NCBI RefSeq assembly: GCF_039534085.1 | Contig: NZ_BAAAUT010000038.1 | Location: 13,215 to 77,214, forward strand | DNA: 64,000 nucleotides | Origin: Planomonospora_B alba | Lineage (GTDB): Bacteria > Actinomycetota > Actinomycetes > Streptosporangiales > Streptosporangiaceae | Direction of reading: 5' to 3' | Shown here: positions 49,255 through 57,772 of the stretch, one piece after another | How the letters are laid out: each line of letters opens with the position of its first letter | Position numbering within the stretch: the stretch's first letter is position 1 | The notes under the pieces: generated by a model | The model's input: only the letters and a program-made list of their open reading frames with translations | What the model was told of the DNA's origin: nothing | The model's database searches: none | Program-made: the position numbers and the translations under genes

Positions 49255-49889
49255 GCCGGGGCCGATGACGGGGCCGACGGCGGTGCCCACGCCGGGGAGC
49301 GGCCGAGCAGCCCGAGCAGCCGTTCGGTGGCGGAGGCGCCGGCGCGCACCGGGACCCGGGCGCCGAACGGGGCGCCGGGACCGCGGAAGCCCGGGACGTC
49401 AGGCCAGCCGGCGGCGATCGCCAGCGCGCCGGCCGCGGCCTCCTCGTCGAGCGGGTACGGCGCGCCGATGGACGCGGCGATGTCCCATCCGTGGACGAGG
49501 ACGTCGACGAAGTGCATGGCCATGGCGGTGCGGCCGCGGAACACGCCGAACTCCCGGACCTCGACCCGCCGGTCGTAGGCGTCCCCGGCGGCGAACGCGG
49601 CGGTGACCGCGGCCGCCGACGTCTGGTAGGCGCGGTACGGGTCGGTGCCGAGCTCGCCGCGGTCCCACGCGGACCGGTCGGTGGACCGGTCGGCGGCCGC
49701 CGCGGCGAAGCCGTGGTTCTCGCTCACCATGTGGCGCAGCAGCTCGCCGAGGTTCCACGCCGTGCAGGGGGTGGGCGCGGCCAGGTGTTCGGGCCGGACC
49801 CGGGTGATCAGGTGTCCGGCGGTCTCCAGGGCCCGGCGGTCGAGGTCGCGCAGGTCCAGGGTCCGCACGTCCGGAGAGAACGTGTCCAT
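49248..49889 (-). CDS. TIGR03086/mycothiol-dependent maleylpyruvate isomerase-like protein
   Basis: Protein of 213 residues of the DinB/MDMPI superfamily. Metal-binding His appear in LLRHMVSENHGF and VDVLVHGWDIA; the N-terminal PTPCTAWNLGELLRHM block is typical. Some relatives use mycothiol to isomerise maleylpyruvate or remove toxic thiol adducts; this one has no proven activity. AAAGGAG precedes ATG 49889. It is divergent from the TetR gene, with TetR-type palindromes between them. Confidence 0.82.
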   Translation of the reverse strand: MDTFSPDVRTLDLRDLDRRALETAGHLITRVRPEHLAAPTPCTAWNLGELLRHMVSENHGFAAAAADRSTDRSAWDRGELGTDPYRAYQTSAAAVTAAFAAGDAYDRRVEVREFGVFRGRTAMAMHFVDVLVHGWDIAASIGAPYPLDEEAAAGALAIAAGWPDVPGFRGPGAPFGARVPVRAGASATERLLGLLGRSPAWAPPSAPSSAPAC

Positions 49890-49903
49890 GAGTGCTCCTT
49901 TCG

Positions 49904-49921
49904 AGCACGAACGTTCGTGCT
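49904..49921. promoter_or_regulatory. TetR operator 1, AGCACGAACGTTCGTGCT
   Basis: Perfect 18-bp palindrome between the isomerase-like gene and the TetR gene. Confidence 0.82.
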
Positions 49922-49951
49922 TGATTTGCACCGTACCGCGTGCGGCATAAT

Positions 49952-49969
49952 TAAGCGAACGTTCGTGCT
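49952..49969. promoter_or_regulatory. TetR operator 2, degenerate copy
   Basis: Same GAACGTTC core and right arm GTGCT with a degenerate left arm, directly before the TetR ribosome site; centres 48 bp apart. Confidence 0.65.
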
Positions 49970-49983
49970 GAAAAGAGGTGGCG

Positions 49984-50619
49984 ATGGCAGGCCGGCCGCG
50001 GGACGAGCGGACGCGGAACAGGATCCTGCGCCGGGCGGCGGACATCGCCTCAGCGGAGGGGCTGGAGGGCCTGTCGATCGGACGGCTGGCCGCCGACCTC
50101 GGCGTGAGCAAGAGCGGGCTCTTCGGCTACTTCGGCTCGAAGGAGGAGCTCCAGCTCGCCACGGTCCGGGTCGCGGCGGAGGTCTACCTCCAGGAGGTCG
50201 TCCGGCCCGCACTGGCCGCGCCACCGGGCCTGGGGCGGGTGTGGCGGCTGTGCGACGGCTGGCTGGACTACTCCGAGCGGCGGGTCTTCCCCGGCGGATG
50301 CTTCTTCTTCGCGGTCACCGCCGAGTTCGACGCCCGCCCGGGGCGCGTGCGCGACGCGGTCGCCGCGGCGGGCCTCGAATGGAACCGCCTGGTCACGCGC
50401 ACCGTCGACGACGCGCGCCGGCTCGGAGAGCTCACCGAGGACACCGAGCCCGGCCAGCTCGCCTTCGAGCTGACCGCGTTCCTGGAGACCGCCAACGCCG
50501 TTTCCCTGCTGCACGACGACCCCGCCGCCTACCGGCGGGCCAGGACCGCCGTCCGCACGCGCCTGCGGGCGGCCGCCACCGACCCCGCGGCCCTGCCCGG
50601 GCCGGACCCGGCGGCCTAG
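49984..50619 (+). CDS. TetR-family transcriptional regulator
   Basis: Protein of 211 residues. The N-terminal helix-turn-helix is DIASAEGLEGLSIGRLAADLGVSKSGLFGYFGSKEEL, the canonical TetR pattern; the C-terminal ~150 residues form a ligand pocket with a Trp/Phe-rich stretch (VFPGGCFFFAVTAEF). It probably represses itself and the divergent isomerase-like operon, through AGCACGAACGTTCGTGCT palindromes. ATG 49984 is used; AGAGGTGG lies upstream. Ligand unknown. Confidence 0.92.
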   Translation: MAGRPRDERTRNRILRRAADIASAEGLEGLSIGRLAADLGVSKSGLFGYFGSKEELQLATVRVAAEVYLQEVVRPALAAPPGLGRVWRLCDGWLDYSERRVFPGGCFFFAVTAEFDARPGRVRDAVAAAGLEWNRLVTRTVDDARRLGELTEDTEPGQLAFELTAFLETANAVSLLHDDPAAYRRARTAVRTRLRAAATDPAALPGPDPAA

Positions 50620-50756
50620 ACCGTCCCGACCGGCGGTCCCGGACCCGGCCGCCCTGCTCGGCAGTGTCCCGCGGAGTGCCGGCCGCGACGGCGGACGCCT
50701 GCCCGGCCGTACCGTTGCCCCGGATCCCGCGAGCCGCTCCGGCCGGCCGGCGGCCC

Positions 50757-51482
50757 TCAGCCCTCCAGCCAGACGTAGCCCGCGAACCGGCCGGTCGGGC
50801 GCCGCCTGCGGTGGGAGAACAGCTCGGGCGACTCGATCGTGCAGCGCGCGTCGTGCCGGACGTCGCCGACCCCGGCCCGGGCGAGCTGTGCGGCGATGCC
50901 CGCCCGCACGTCCACGGCCGGCGTGCCCCGGCGGGTGGTCGCCCAGGCCTCCGGCACCGCGGCGGCCACCTCGGCCCGCATCTCCGCGGGGACCTCGTAG
51001 CAGAGCCCGCACGCCGCCGGGCCGATCACGGCGACCATCCGGGCAGGGTCGGCGCCGTGCTCCGCCATCGCCGCGACCAGGGCGGGCACCACCCCGGCGG
51101 CGGTGCCGGGCCGTCCGGAGTGCGCCGCGCCCACCGTCCCCGCCACCGGGTCGGCCACCAGGACCGGGGCGCAGTCGGCCACCAGCACGCTCAGCACGAG
51201 CCCGGGCACGTCGGTGAAGACGGCGTCCAGCGGGGGAGGCTCCGCGCCGAACGGCTCGGCGACGTAGCGCACGTCGGCCCCGTGGACCTGCCGCATGAGC
51301 ACCACGCGCTGCGGGTCCACCCCCAGGTCGGCGGCGGTCTTCTCCCGGTTGCGCCGTACCGCCTCGGGGTCGTCGCCGACGGCCCCGCCGAGGTTGCGGC
51401 TGCCGTACGGCTCGGCGCTCACCCCGCCGTGCCGGTCGGTGAAGGCGGCGTGGATCCGGTCGGCGAGCTGGAAGCGGTTCAT
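50757..51482 (-). CDS. pgeF: PgeF/YfiH laccase-domain purine nucleosidase-like protein
   Basis: Protein of 241 residues. The copper/zinc motifs of the family appear: RQVHGADVR, VLVADCAPVL with metal Cys, and VGAAHSGRPG; in other members the last is HAGWRG-like, so a variation is noted. CGLCYEVP and the ending RRRPTGRFAGYVWL are also family features. PgeF enzymes act on peptidoglycan-related or purine nucleoside substrates. ATG 51482 follows TAGCCT by 7 nt. Confidence 0.88.
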   Translation of the reverse strand: MNRFQLADRIHAAFTDRHGGVSAEPYGSRNLGGAVGDDPEAVRRNREKTAADLGVDPQRVVLMRQVHGADVRYVAEPFGAEPPPLDAVFTDVPGLVLSVLVADCAPVLVADPVAGTVGAAHSGRPGTAAGVVPALVAAMAEHGADPARMVAVIGPAACGLCYEVPAEMRAEVAAAVPEAWATTRRGTPAVDVRAGIAAQLARAGVGDVRHDARCTIESPELFSHRRRRPTGRFAGYVWLEG

Positions 51483-51489
51483 CCGGGGG

Positions 51490-51495
51490 AGGCTA
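51490..51495 (-). promoter_or_regulatory. -10 box TAGCCT, leaderless start of pgeF
   Basis: Ends 7 nt before ATG 51482. Confidence 0.5.
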
Positions 51496-51570
51496 CCAGG
51501 GCGGGCGGTCCGCCCCGCAAGGGCCGGGGAGCGCACCGCGGTCCGGCCCCGGTCGGCGTGCGGGACGGTC

Positions 51571-53550
51571 CTAGTGCCAGAGGGTGACCTCGGTGCCCGG
51601 GGGAGCGGGCTGCCCCCCCGGCGGGCGCTGGGCCAGCACGCGGTTGCGGTTCAGGCCCTTGTGCACCCGCACCTTGAACCCGGCCGCGCGCAGCTCGTCG
51701 CGCGCGGCCTTGACGTCCTTGAACACCACGTTCGGGACGACGATGACGTTGTCGTCGCTGACGTCCTGGTCGTTGTTCTCCCACGGCCAGTGCCACTCGC
51801 CGTTGTCGCACGCAGACAGGGTCATCCGGGCCACCGCGCCCTTGTCGATCTCCGCGCCCGCCTTGGGGTCCTGGGCGATGACCGTGCACGGCTGGGCCTG
51901 GTCGGTCTGCTCGACGAACTCGGGGACGAGGCCGACGCTCTCCAGCGCGCTCCTGGCCGCGTCGCGCTGCATCCCCGTGACGTCGGGCATCACCAGGCCG
52001 GCGCTCACGATGAGGTCGACCTTGGCGCCCTCCTTGACCTTGTTGCCCACAGCGGGGCTGGTCCGCATCACCTGGTCGCGCGGGACGGTCTCGCTGGCCT
52101 GCCGCTTGACCTCGTCGACGGTCAGCCCGGCCGCGGCGATCCTCTCCCGGGCCGCGTTGGCGTCGAGGCCGACGACGTTGGGCACGGCGATCCGCTTCGG
52201 GCCGGCGGAGGCGACCAGCGTGAGCTTGGCACCCGGCTCCACCTCGGCGCCCGCGGCGGGGACGGTGCGCAGCACGATGTCCTTGGGGACGTCCTCGCTG
52301 TGCTCGGCCGGGCCGATCTCGACGGCGAAGCCCTTCTCCCGGGCCTGTTCGGCGGCGAGCTTGACGTTGTGCGTGACCAGATCGGGCACCGTGACCGTGG
52401 TGGTCCGGGAGAACAGCCAGCCGGTCACGCCGATCGCGACGACCATCACCGCGGCCAGCGCGACCAGGAACCAGACCTTCGGCGCCGGGCCCCGGCGCGG
52501 GGCGGCCGCCCCGGCGAGCGCGACGGACGCGCCCGCCGGGGCCGGCTCGGTGAGCACCTCCACGCGGGGCTGGATCAGCGTCGGGTTGGCGGGGGGCAGC
52601 GGCGGAGGGGCCGTGCCGGCCGGCGCCGGGTGGGCGCCGGTGACCGGCGCGGGGAGGACCGGGCCGGACGGGACCGGTCCCGAGGGGATCGGGCCGCTCT
52701 CCCGGGAGAGCATGCGGTGCGCGTCCACCGCGGCGACCAGCATCGCCGTGGCGTCAGCGAAGCGGCCCGCGGTCTCGCGGGCCGTGGCCTGGGCCACCAG
52801 CGTGTCCAGCAGCGGCGGGGAGCCGGGCAGCAGCGCCGAGGGCACGGGGACGGTGTCGTGCACGTGCCGGTAGGCGATCGCCATCGAGGTCTCGCCCTCG
52901 TACGGCTGGCGGCCGGTGAGGAGTTCGAAGAGCATGATCCCGGCCGCGTAGACGTCGCTGCGCGCGTCGGCGGCGCCGGAGGTGACCTGCTCGGGCGACA
53001 TGTAGGCGATGGTGCCGATCATGACGCCGGTGCGGGTCTGGTTGGTGGCCTCGATCGCGCGGGCCAGCCCGAAGTCCACGACCTTGACCCGCCCGTCGTC
53101 GGCGAGCAGGACGTTCTCCGGCTTGACGTCCCGGTGGATCATCCCGGCCTGGTGCGCGGCGCTCAGCGCGGCGAGCACCGGGATCATGACCTCCAGGGCC
53201 TCGCGGGCGGGCAGTCTGCCCCGGTCGCGGAGCACGTCGCGCAGGGTGCGCCCCGGCACGTACTCCATCGACAGGTAGACGACGTCCCCGTCGGTTCCCT
53301 GGTCGAAGACCTGCACCACGTTGGGGTGCGACAGGCTCGCCACCGACTTGGCCTCGCCGATGAACCGGCGCACGAAGGAGGGGTCCTCGGCGAGGCCCCG
53401 GTGCATCACCTTGATGGCGACCGTGCGGTCGAGCCGGACGTCCAGGGCCACGTAGACGGTCGCCATGCCGCCCCGGGCGATCCGGGACTCAACGCGGTAA
53501 CGCCCGTCGAGGAGTCTCCCGACGAGGGGATCGGTTGGCGTCGTGTCCAC
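51571..53550 (-). CDS. pknL: PASTA-domain Ser/Thr protein kinase, PknL-like
   Basis: Protein of 659 residues. The kinase domain (residues ~15-275) has the glycine loop IARGGMATVY, catalytic Lys in VAIKVMH, HRDVKPENV, and VDFGLARA with APE-type MSPEQ. A Pro/Ala linker precedes one membrane helix (VWFLVALAAVMVVAIGVTGWLF, ~380) and four extracellular PASTA repeats starting VPDLVTHN, VPNVVGLD, MPDVTGMQ and VPNVVFKD. PASTA domains bind peptidoglycan fragments, so it senses wall state. M. tuberculosis PknL at this map position lacks PASTA repeats. GTG 53550 follows TAAACT by 7 nt. Confidence 0.94.
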   Translation of the reverse strand: MDTTPTDPLVGRLLDGRYRVESRIARGGMATVYVALDVRLDRTVAIKVMHRGLAEDPSFVRRFIGEAKSVASLSHPNVVQVFDQGTDGDVVYLSMEYVPGRTLRDVLRDRGRLPAREALEVMIPVLAALSAAHQAGMIHRDVKPENVLLADDGRVKVVDFGLARAIEATNQTRTGVMIGTIAYMSPEQVTSGAADARSDVYAAGIMLFELLTGRQPYEGETSMAIAYRHVHDTVPVPSALLPGSPPLLDTLVAQATARETAGRFADATAMLVAAVDAHRMLSRESGPIPSGPVPSGPVLPAPVTGAHPAPAGTAPPPLPPANPTLIQPRVEVLTEPAPAGASVALAGAAAPRRGPAPKVWFLVALAAVMVVAIGVTGWLFSRTTTVTVPDLVTHNVKLAAEQAREKGFAVEIGPAEHSEDVPKDIVLRTVPAAGAEVEPGAKLTLVASAGPKRIAVPNVVGLDANAARERIAAAGLTVDEVKRQASETVPRDQVMRTSPAVGNKVKEGAKVDLIVSAGLVMPDVTGMQRDAARSALESVGLVPEFVEQTDQAQPCTVIAQDPKAGAEIDKGAVARMTLSACDNGEWHWPWENNDQDVSDDNVIVVPNVVFKDVKAARDELRAAGFKVRVHKGLNRNRVLAQRPPGGQPAPPGTEVTLWH

Positions 53551-53557
53551 CCGCCCG

Positions 53558-53563
53558 AGTTTA
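53558..53563 (-). promoter_or_regulatory. -10 box TAAACT, leaderless start of the kinase
   Basis: Ends 7 nt before GTG 53550. Confidence 0.5.
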
Positions 53564-53635
53564 CGGGCGATTTGCGGTCCGCATGGTCGCCCTGTTCCAA
53601 ACCGATGCCAACAGGCGCCAGTCTTGTCCGTATCT

Positions 53636-54412
53636 TTATGGATTCATAGGGGAAGACGCCTCCGCGTACCGGCGGCGGGGGATGCGCCCGGCCAGCCGGG
53701 CCGCCCGGCCCGCGTCCACCGCCGCGCGCATGGCGCGGGCCATCAGCTCCGGGCTGCGGGCCCGGGTCACCGCCGTGGCCAGCAGCACCGCGTCGCAGCC
53801 CAGCTCCATCGCCAGCGCCGCGTCGCTGGCCGTGCCGATCCCGGCGTCCAGGATGACGGGCACGCCGGCGGCCTCCACGATGAGCTCGATGCTGTGCGGG
53901 TTGCGGATGCCCAGCCCGGAGCCGATGGGCGCGCCCAGCGGCATCACCGCCGCGCAACCCGCCTGCTCCAGCCGGCGCGCCAGGGCGGGGTCGTCGCCGA
54001 TGTACGGCAGGACCGTGAACCCGTCGGCGACCAGCCGCTCGGCCGCGTCGAAGGTCTCGATCGGGTCCGGCAGCAGGGTGCGCTCGTCGGAGATGACCTC
54101 CAGCTTGACCCAGTCGGTCTCCAGCGCCTCCCGGGCCAGCCGGGCGGTCAGCACGGCCTCCTGCGCGGTGAAGCAGCCGGCGGTGTTCGGCAGGACCTTG
54201 ATGCCGCGCCGGCGCAGCACGTCCAGCACCGACCCCCGCGCCGACGGGTCCAGCCGGCGCATCGCGACCGTGGTCAGCTCGGTGCCCGAGGCGGCGAGCG
54301 CGGCGTCCAGCACCTCCAGCGAGGGCGCGCCCCCGGTGCCCATGATGAGCCGCGAGGAGAACTTCTCCCCGCCGATGACCAGCTCGTCGTCCACGCCGCT
54401 CATGCCGTTCAC
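53636..54412 (-). CDS. thiG: Thiazole synthase ThiG
   Basis: Protein of 258 residues, TIM barrel. Schiff-base Lys lies in DWVKLEVISDE near residue 105; MGTGGAPS, PNTAGCFTA, PLGAPIGSGLGI and VILDAGIGTASDAA are conserved. It joins 1-deoxyxylulose 5-phosphate, dehydroglycine and ThiS thiocarboxylate into the thiazole of thiamine. GTG 54412 starts 1 nt after the thiS stop. It is the last gene of the TPP-riboswitch operon thiO-thiS-thiG. Confidence 0.95.
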   Translation of the reverse strand: MNGMSGVDDELVIGGEKFSSRLIMGTGGAPSLEVLDAALAASGTELTTVAMRRLDPSARGSVLDVLRRRGIKVLPNTAGCFTAQEAVLTARLAREALETDWVKLEVISDERTLLPDPIETFDAAERLVADGFTVLPYIGDDPALARRLEQAGCAAVMPLGAPIGSGLGIRNPHSIELIVEAAGVPVILDAGIGTASDAALAMELGCDAVLLATAVTRARSPELMARAMRAAVDAGRAARLAGRIPRRRYAEASSPMNP

Positions 54413-54413
54413 G

Positions 54414-54614
54414 TCACCCTCCCTGGACCGCGGTGAGCACCTCGACCCGGTCGGTCTCGGCGAGCGCGGTCGTCTCCCACGCGCCGCGCGGGACGACCTC
54501 GTCGTTCACCGCCACGGCCACGCCGCTGACGGCGTCGGTCAGCCGCCGTACGGCCTGCGCCACGGTGGCCTCGGCGGGCAGCTCGTGCGCGGTGCCGTTG
54601 ATCATCACGTTCAA
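54414..54614 (-). CDS. thiS: Sulfur carrier protein ThiS
   Basis: Ubiquitin-fold protein of 66 residues beginning MNVMINGTAHELPAEATVAQ and ending AVQGG; the C-terminal Gly-Gly is the site adenylated by ThiF and converted to a thiocarboxylate. TTG 54614 overlaps the thiO stop (TTGA), 5 nt after GGAG. The ribosome site lies in the last 15-bp repeat of the thiO tail. No ThiF gene is seen in the window. Confidence 0.9.
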   Translation of the reverse strand: MNVMINGTAHELPAEATVAQAVRRLTDAVSGVAVAVNDEVVPRGAWETTALAETDRVEVLTAVQGG

Positions 54615-55861
54615 CGCTGCTCCTGGAAACGGTGGTCCTGGAAACGGTGGTCCTGGAAGCGGAGGGGCGAGCAGAGCTCCGCCAGCTCCGCGAGGCCGCC
54701 GTCCTCCCCGAGGAGGAGGTCGGCCGTGAGCGGGGCCAGCAGGACGCCGCCCCGGTGGTGCCCGGTGGCGAGCACCAGGCCGGGCAGGGCGGAGGGGCCG
54801 ACCAGCGGCAGGTTGTCCGGCGTCCCCGGGCGCAGCCCGGCCGTCACGTCGGCCACCTCCAGCTCGGCCACCCCGGGGACCAGCTCCCGCGCGTCGCGCA
54901 GCAGTTCCCACAGCCCCCCGGCGGTCACCCGGGTGTCGAAGCCCAGCTCCTCCTGGGTGGCGCCGAGGACCAGCTCCCCGTCGCCGCGCGGCACGAGGTA
55001 GACGCGCCCGCCGTGCACACAGGCGCGCACGCACCGGGACAGCACCGGCTCGGGGGAGCGCAGCCGCATGATCTGGCCCTTGACCGGCCGGACCGGCGGG
55101 AGCACCTCGGGCGGGAGCCCGTCCAGCGTCCCCGACCAGGCCCCGGCGGCCAGGACCACCCGGTCGCCGCGGAGCACCGCGCCGCCCTCGCGGCCCGTGC
55201 CGCGGCCGGAGCCGCTCCCGGCGGGGCCCGGGGCGCCGCCGGGCGCGAGCCGTACCCCGGTGACGGCGCCGCCGGAGGTCTCCAGCCCGGTCATCCGGGC
55301 GCGGACCACGGCGACCCCGCGGCGCTCCAGCGCGGCCAGCAGCGCCGCGGTGACGCGGCGCGGGTCCACCCAGGCGTCCCCGCGGGCCAGCAGCCCGCCG
55401 CGGACCGCGGGGGCGAGCATCGGCTCCAGCCGGCGGCACTCGCGGCCGGTCAGCCGCTCGGCCGGCAGCCCCAGCGCGCCGATGAAGCCCGCCAGCTCGT
55501 CCAGGGCGGCCAGGTCGTCGGAGTCGAAGGCCACCTCCAGCGTGCCGTCGGTGCGGTAGTCGAGGGCGGCGAGGTCACGGCCGCTGTCGGCGGCCAGTTC
55601 GGCCGCGAAGGCGGGCCAGCGCTCCAGCGACGCCAGGCCCAGCCTGAGCAGCGGCTCCTCGGTGTAGGTGACCTCGCTGACCGGCGCCAGCATGCCCGCG
55701 GCGGCGTGCGAGGCGCCGGAGCCGGGGGAGGGGTCCGCCACCGCCACCCGCAGGCCGCGGCGGGCCGCGCGCCAGGCCACCGCGAGGCCGGCGACGCCGC
55801 CGCCGACGACGACGAGATCGTGGGTACCGCCCGGTGCGGGCGGTACGGCACTGTGCGGCAT
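54611..55861 (-). CDS. thiO: Glycine oxidase ThiO
   Basis: FAD-dependent oxidase of 416 residues. The dinucleotide site VVVGGGVAGLAVAWRAARRG is at residues ~17-36; AAAGMLAP and the C-terminal GLRPGTPDNLPLVGPS, ATGHHRGGVLLAPLTA are typical for ThiO. It oxidises glycine to dehydroglycine for thiazole formation. The last ~15 residues come from three 15-bp tandem repeats (FQDHR-like units). ATG 55861 is controlled by the TPP riboswitch directly upstream. Confidence 0.93.
   Translation of the reverse strand: MPHSAVPPAPGGTHDLVVVGGGVAGLAVAWRAARRGLRVAVADPSPGSGASHAAAGMLAPVSEVTYTEEPLLRLGLASLERWPAFAAELAADSGRDLAALDYRTDGTLEVAFDSDDLAALDELAGFIGALGLPAERLTGRECRRLEPMLAPAVRGGLLARGDAWVDPRRVTAALLAALERRGVAVVRARMTGLETSGGAVTGVRLAPGGAPGPAGSGSGRGTGREGGAVLRGDRVVLAAGAWSGTLDGLPPEVLPPVRPVKGQIMRLRSPEPVLSRCVRACVHGGRVYLVPRGDGELVLGATQEELGFDTRVTAGGLWELLRDARELVPGVAELEVADVTAGLRPGTPDNLPLVGPSALPGLVLATGHHRGGVLLAPLTADLLLGEDGGLAELAELCSPLRFQDHRFQDHRFQEQR
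54621..54665. repeat. Three 15-bp tandem repeats at the thiO 3' end
   Basis: Units at 54621-54635, 54636-54650 and 54651-54665 (the first two identical, the last changed) encode the repeated C-terminal pentapeptide of ThiO. Confidence 0.88.
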
Positions 55862-55869
55862 GAGCGCTC

Positions 55870-56044
55870 CGCTCCCTTCGCCGGCATGACCCGGATCAGG
55901 TTCCTGGCGGTCGAGGGCCCGCCGGCGAACGCGCCCGGGACCCGGGTGTCCGGCGGGGCGCCTGTCGCGCACCGTCCGGCCCACCGGTCCCGCCGGTCCG
56001 CCGCCCTCCTCTCAGCCCGGTGCGTGCCGGGCTCCCGCGCGTCT
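55870..56044 (-). ncRNA. TPP riboswitch (THI element)
   Basis: On the minus strand the conserved CTGAGA (56010-56015) is followed, after a long GC-rich P3 extension, by ACCTGATCC (55893-55901) and ATGCCGGCGAAGGGA near the 3' end, all hallmarks of the thiamine pyrophosphate aptamer. It ends about 10 nt before ATG 55861, and its last helix overlaps the GGGAG ribosome site, so translation of thiO is likely blocked when ligand is bound. Boundaries are approximate. Confidence 0.94.
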
Positions 56045-56151
56045 TACGCCCTCCACCATAAGGGGTCCTGCACCGCACTCAACGCCGGAGATGTGAGGTA
56101 AATGCCGGTTTCGTTATGCGAGACCGGATGGCCGAGGCCGCTTCCGCAGCT

Positions 56152-56157
56152 TAGGGT
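56152..56157 (+). promoter_or_regulatory. -10 box TAGGGT before the flavoprotein gene
   Basis: Ends 8 nt before GTG 56166, probably a leaderless start. Confidence 0.45.
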
Positions 56158-56165
56158 CTTGAGGT

Positions 56166-57347
56166 GTGAATCATGTCGTGGTGGCGGGTGCGGGCCTCGC
56201 CGGGGTGCGGAGCGTAGAGGCGCTGAGGGCGCACGGGTTCGGTGGCACGATCACGCTGCTCGGCGACGAGCCGCACCGGCCCTACGACCGCCCGCCGCTG
56301 TCCAAGGCGGTGCTGCTCGGCGAGATCGACTCCACGGTCGTCGACTCCGACCTGGACGCCATGGGGGTGGACTTCCGCCCCGGGGTGGCCGCCAAGGGGC
56401 TGCGCCCCGGCGTGGTGGAGACCACCGAGGGAGAGCTGGCCTACGACGGCCTGGTCATCGCCACCGGCGCGGCCCCGATCCGGCTGCGCGGCGAGGGGCC
56501 GCAGCACGTGCTGCGCACCATCGACGACGCGCTCGCGCTGCGCGCGCTGCTCCGCGAGGGCGTGCGGGTCGCCGTCGTGGGCGCGGGCTGGATCGGCGCC
56601 GAGGTCGCCACCGCCGCGCGCAGGGCCGGGTGCGAGGTCACCGTCGTCGAGGCCGCCGCCCACCCGCTGGCCGCCGCGCTGGGCCCCGTCGGCGCCCACA
56701 CCGCCCCCTGGTACGCCCAGGCCGGCATCGACCTGCGCACGGCCGCCGTGGTCGCCGCCGTCGACCACGGCGGTCTCACCCTCGCCGACGGCTCCGCGGT
56801 CGAGGCCGACGTCGTCGTCACCGGCATCGGAGTGCGGCCCGCGGTGGACTGGCTGGCCGGCTCGGGAGTCGAGCTGGACGACGGGGTCGTCACCGACGAG
56901 CACCTGCGCACCGCGCTGCCCGGCGTGGTCGCCGCCGGAGACTGCGCCGCCTGGTGGTCGCGCCGGTACGGCCGGCGCCTGCGGGTCGAGCACTGGGACA
57001 CCGCCCTGGGCGCCCCCGACGTGGCGGTGGCCACGCTGCTGGGAGAGGGCGCCGGGGAGGGCGCGGTCTACGACCCGGTCCCCTACTTCTGGTCCGAGCA
57101 GTTCGGCCACATGGTCCAGTACGCCGGGCACCACGACGGCGCCCGCCTCGTCGGCCGCGGCGACCCCGCCGGCACCCGGTGGTCGGTCTGCTGGCTGAAC
57201 GACGACGACACGCTCGCCGCCGTCCTGGCCGTGAACCGCCCGCGCGACCTGGTGCAGGGACGCCGCCTCATCGAGGGGGGCCAGCGCCTCGATGTCGATC
57301 GCCTGGCCGATCCTGCTGTAGCGTTGCGCGACTGTACGGCGATATGA
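56166..57347 (+). CDS. Ferredoxin/rubredoxin reductase-like FAD oxidoreductase
   Basis: Protein of 393 residues. The FAD loop is VVAGAGLAGVRSVEAL, the NAD(P) loop AVVGAGWIGAEVATAARR, and a second FAD motif ends PGVVAAGDCAAW. It belongs to the BenD/AIF-type reductases that pass electrons from NAD(P)H to a small iron-sulfur protein. No ferredoxin or P450 gene is nearby, so the partner is unknown. It is divergent from the thiO riboswitch. Confidence 0.9.
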   Translation: MNHVVVAGAGLAGVRSVEALRAHGFGGTITLLGDEPHRPYDRPPLSKAVLLGEIDSTVVDSDLDAMGVDFRPGVAAKGLRPGVVETTEGELAYDGLVIATGAAPIRLRGEGPQHVLRTIDDALALRALLREGVRVAVVGAGWIGAEVATAARRAGCEVTVVEAAAHPLAAALGPVGAHTAPWYAQAGIDLRTAAVVAAVDHGGLTLADGSAVEADVVVTGIGVRPAVDWLAGSGVELDDGVVTDEHLRTALPGVVAAGDCAAWWSRRYGRRLRVEHWDTALGAPDVAVATLLGEGAGEGAVYDPVPYFWSEQFGHMVQYAGHHDGARLVGRGDPAGTRWSVCWLNDDDTLAAVLAVNRPRDLVQGRRLIEGGQRLDVDRLADPAVALRDCTAI

Positions 57348-57397
57348 CCGCGCCGTGAAGTGTTTGGTGAAGGGCTCATTGTGGTAATGGTGGCTTC

Positions 57398-57772
57398 GTG
57401 ACGCTTTCTGTTGCGCAGATCGACCGGGAAACCGACGAACTGGTGGGCGAATGGCTCACCCTCACCGAGGTCGCCAGGAGGCTCGACCTCAGCATCGGTC
57501 GCGCGAAGCAACTCCTCAAGGACCACAAGCTCATCGGGGTGCGGCGGGGCGGCGGGGAGCCCCAGGTGCCCGCCGCCTTCCTGGCCGGAGACGACGTCGC
57601 CAAGGGTCTGCCGGGCACGATCACCGTGCTGCTCGACGCGGGATACGACGAGGCCGAGGCCCTGCGGTGGCTGTTCACCCCCGACGACACCCTGCCGGGG
57701 TCGCCGGTCGACGCCATCCGCGCCGGCCGCCACACCGAGGTCAAGCGGCGTGCCCAGACCCTCGCTTTCTGA
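57398..57772 (+). CDS. Rv2175c-like DNA-binding protein
   Basis: Protein of 124 residues. An N-terminal winged helix-like domain (EWLTLTEVARRLDLSIGRAKQLLKDHKLIGVRR) is followed by a C-terminal region with PGTITVLLDAGYDEAEALRWLF, as in Rv2175c of M. tuberculosis, a DNA-binding protein phosphorylated by PknL. An N-terminal threonine (residue 2) is possible as the phospho-site; inference only. It overlaps thiE by 23 nt. In this window pknL is 4 kb away, separated by the thiO operon and a flavoprotein gene. Confidence 0.85.
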   Translation: MTLSVAQIDRETDELVGEWLTLTEVARRLDLSIGRAKQLLKDHKLIGVRRGGGEPQVPAAFLAGDDVAKGLPGTITVLLDAGYDEAEALRWLFTPDDTLPGSPVDAIRAGRHTEVKRRAQTLAF

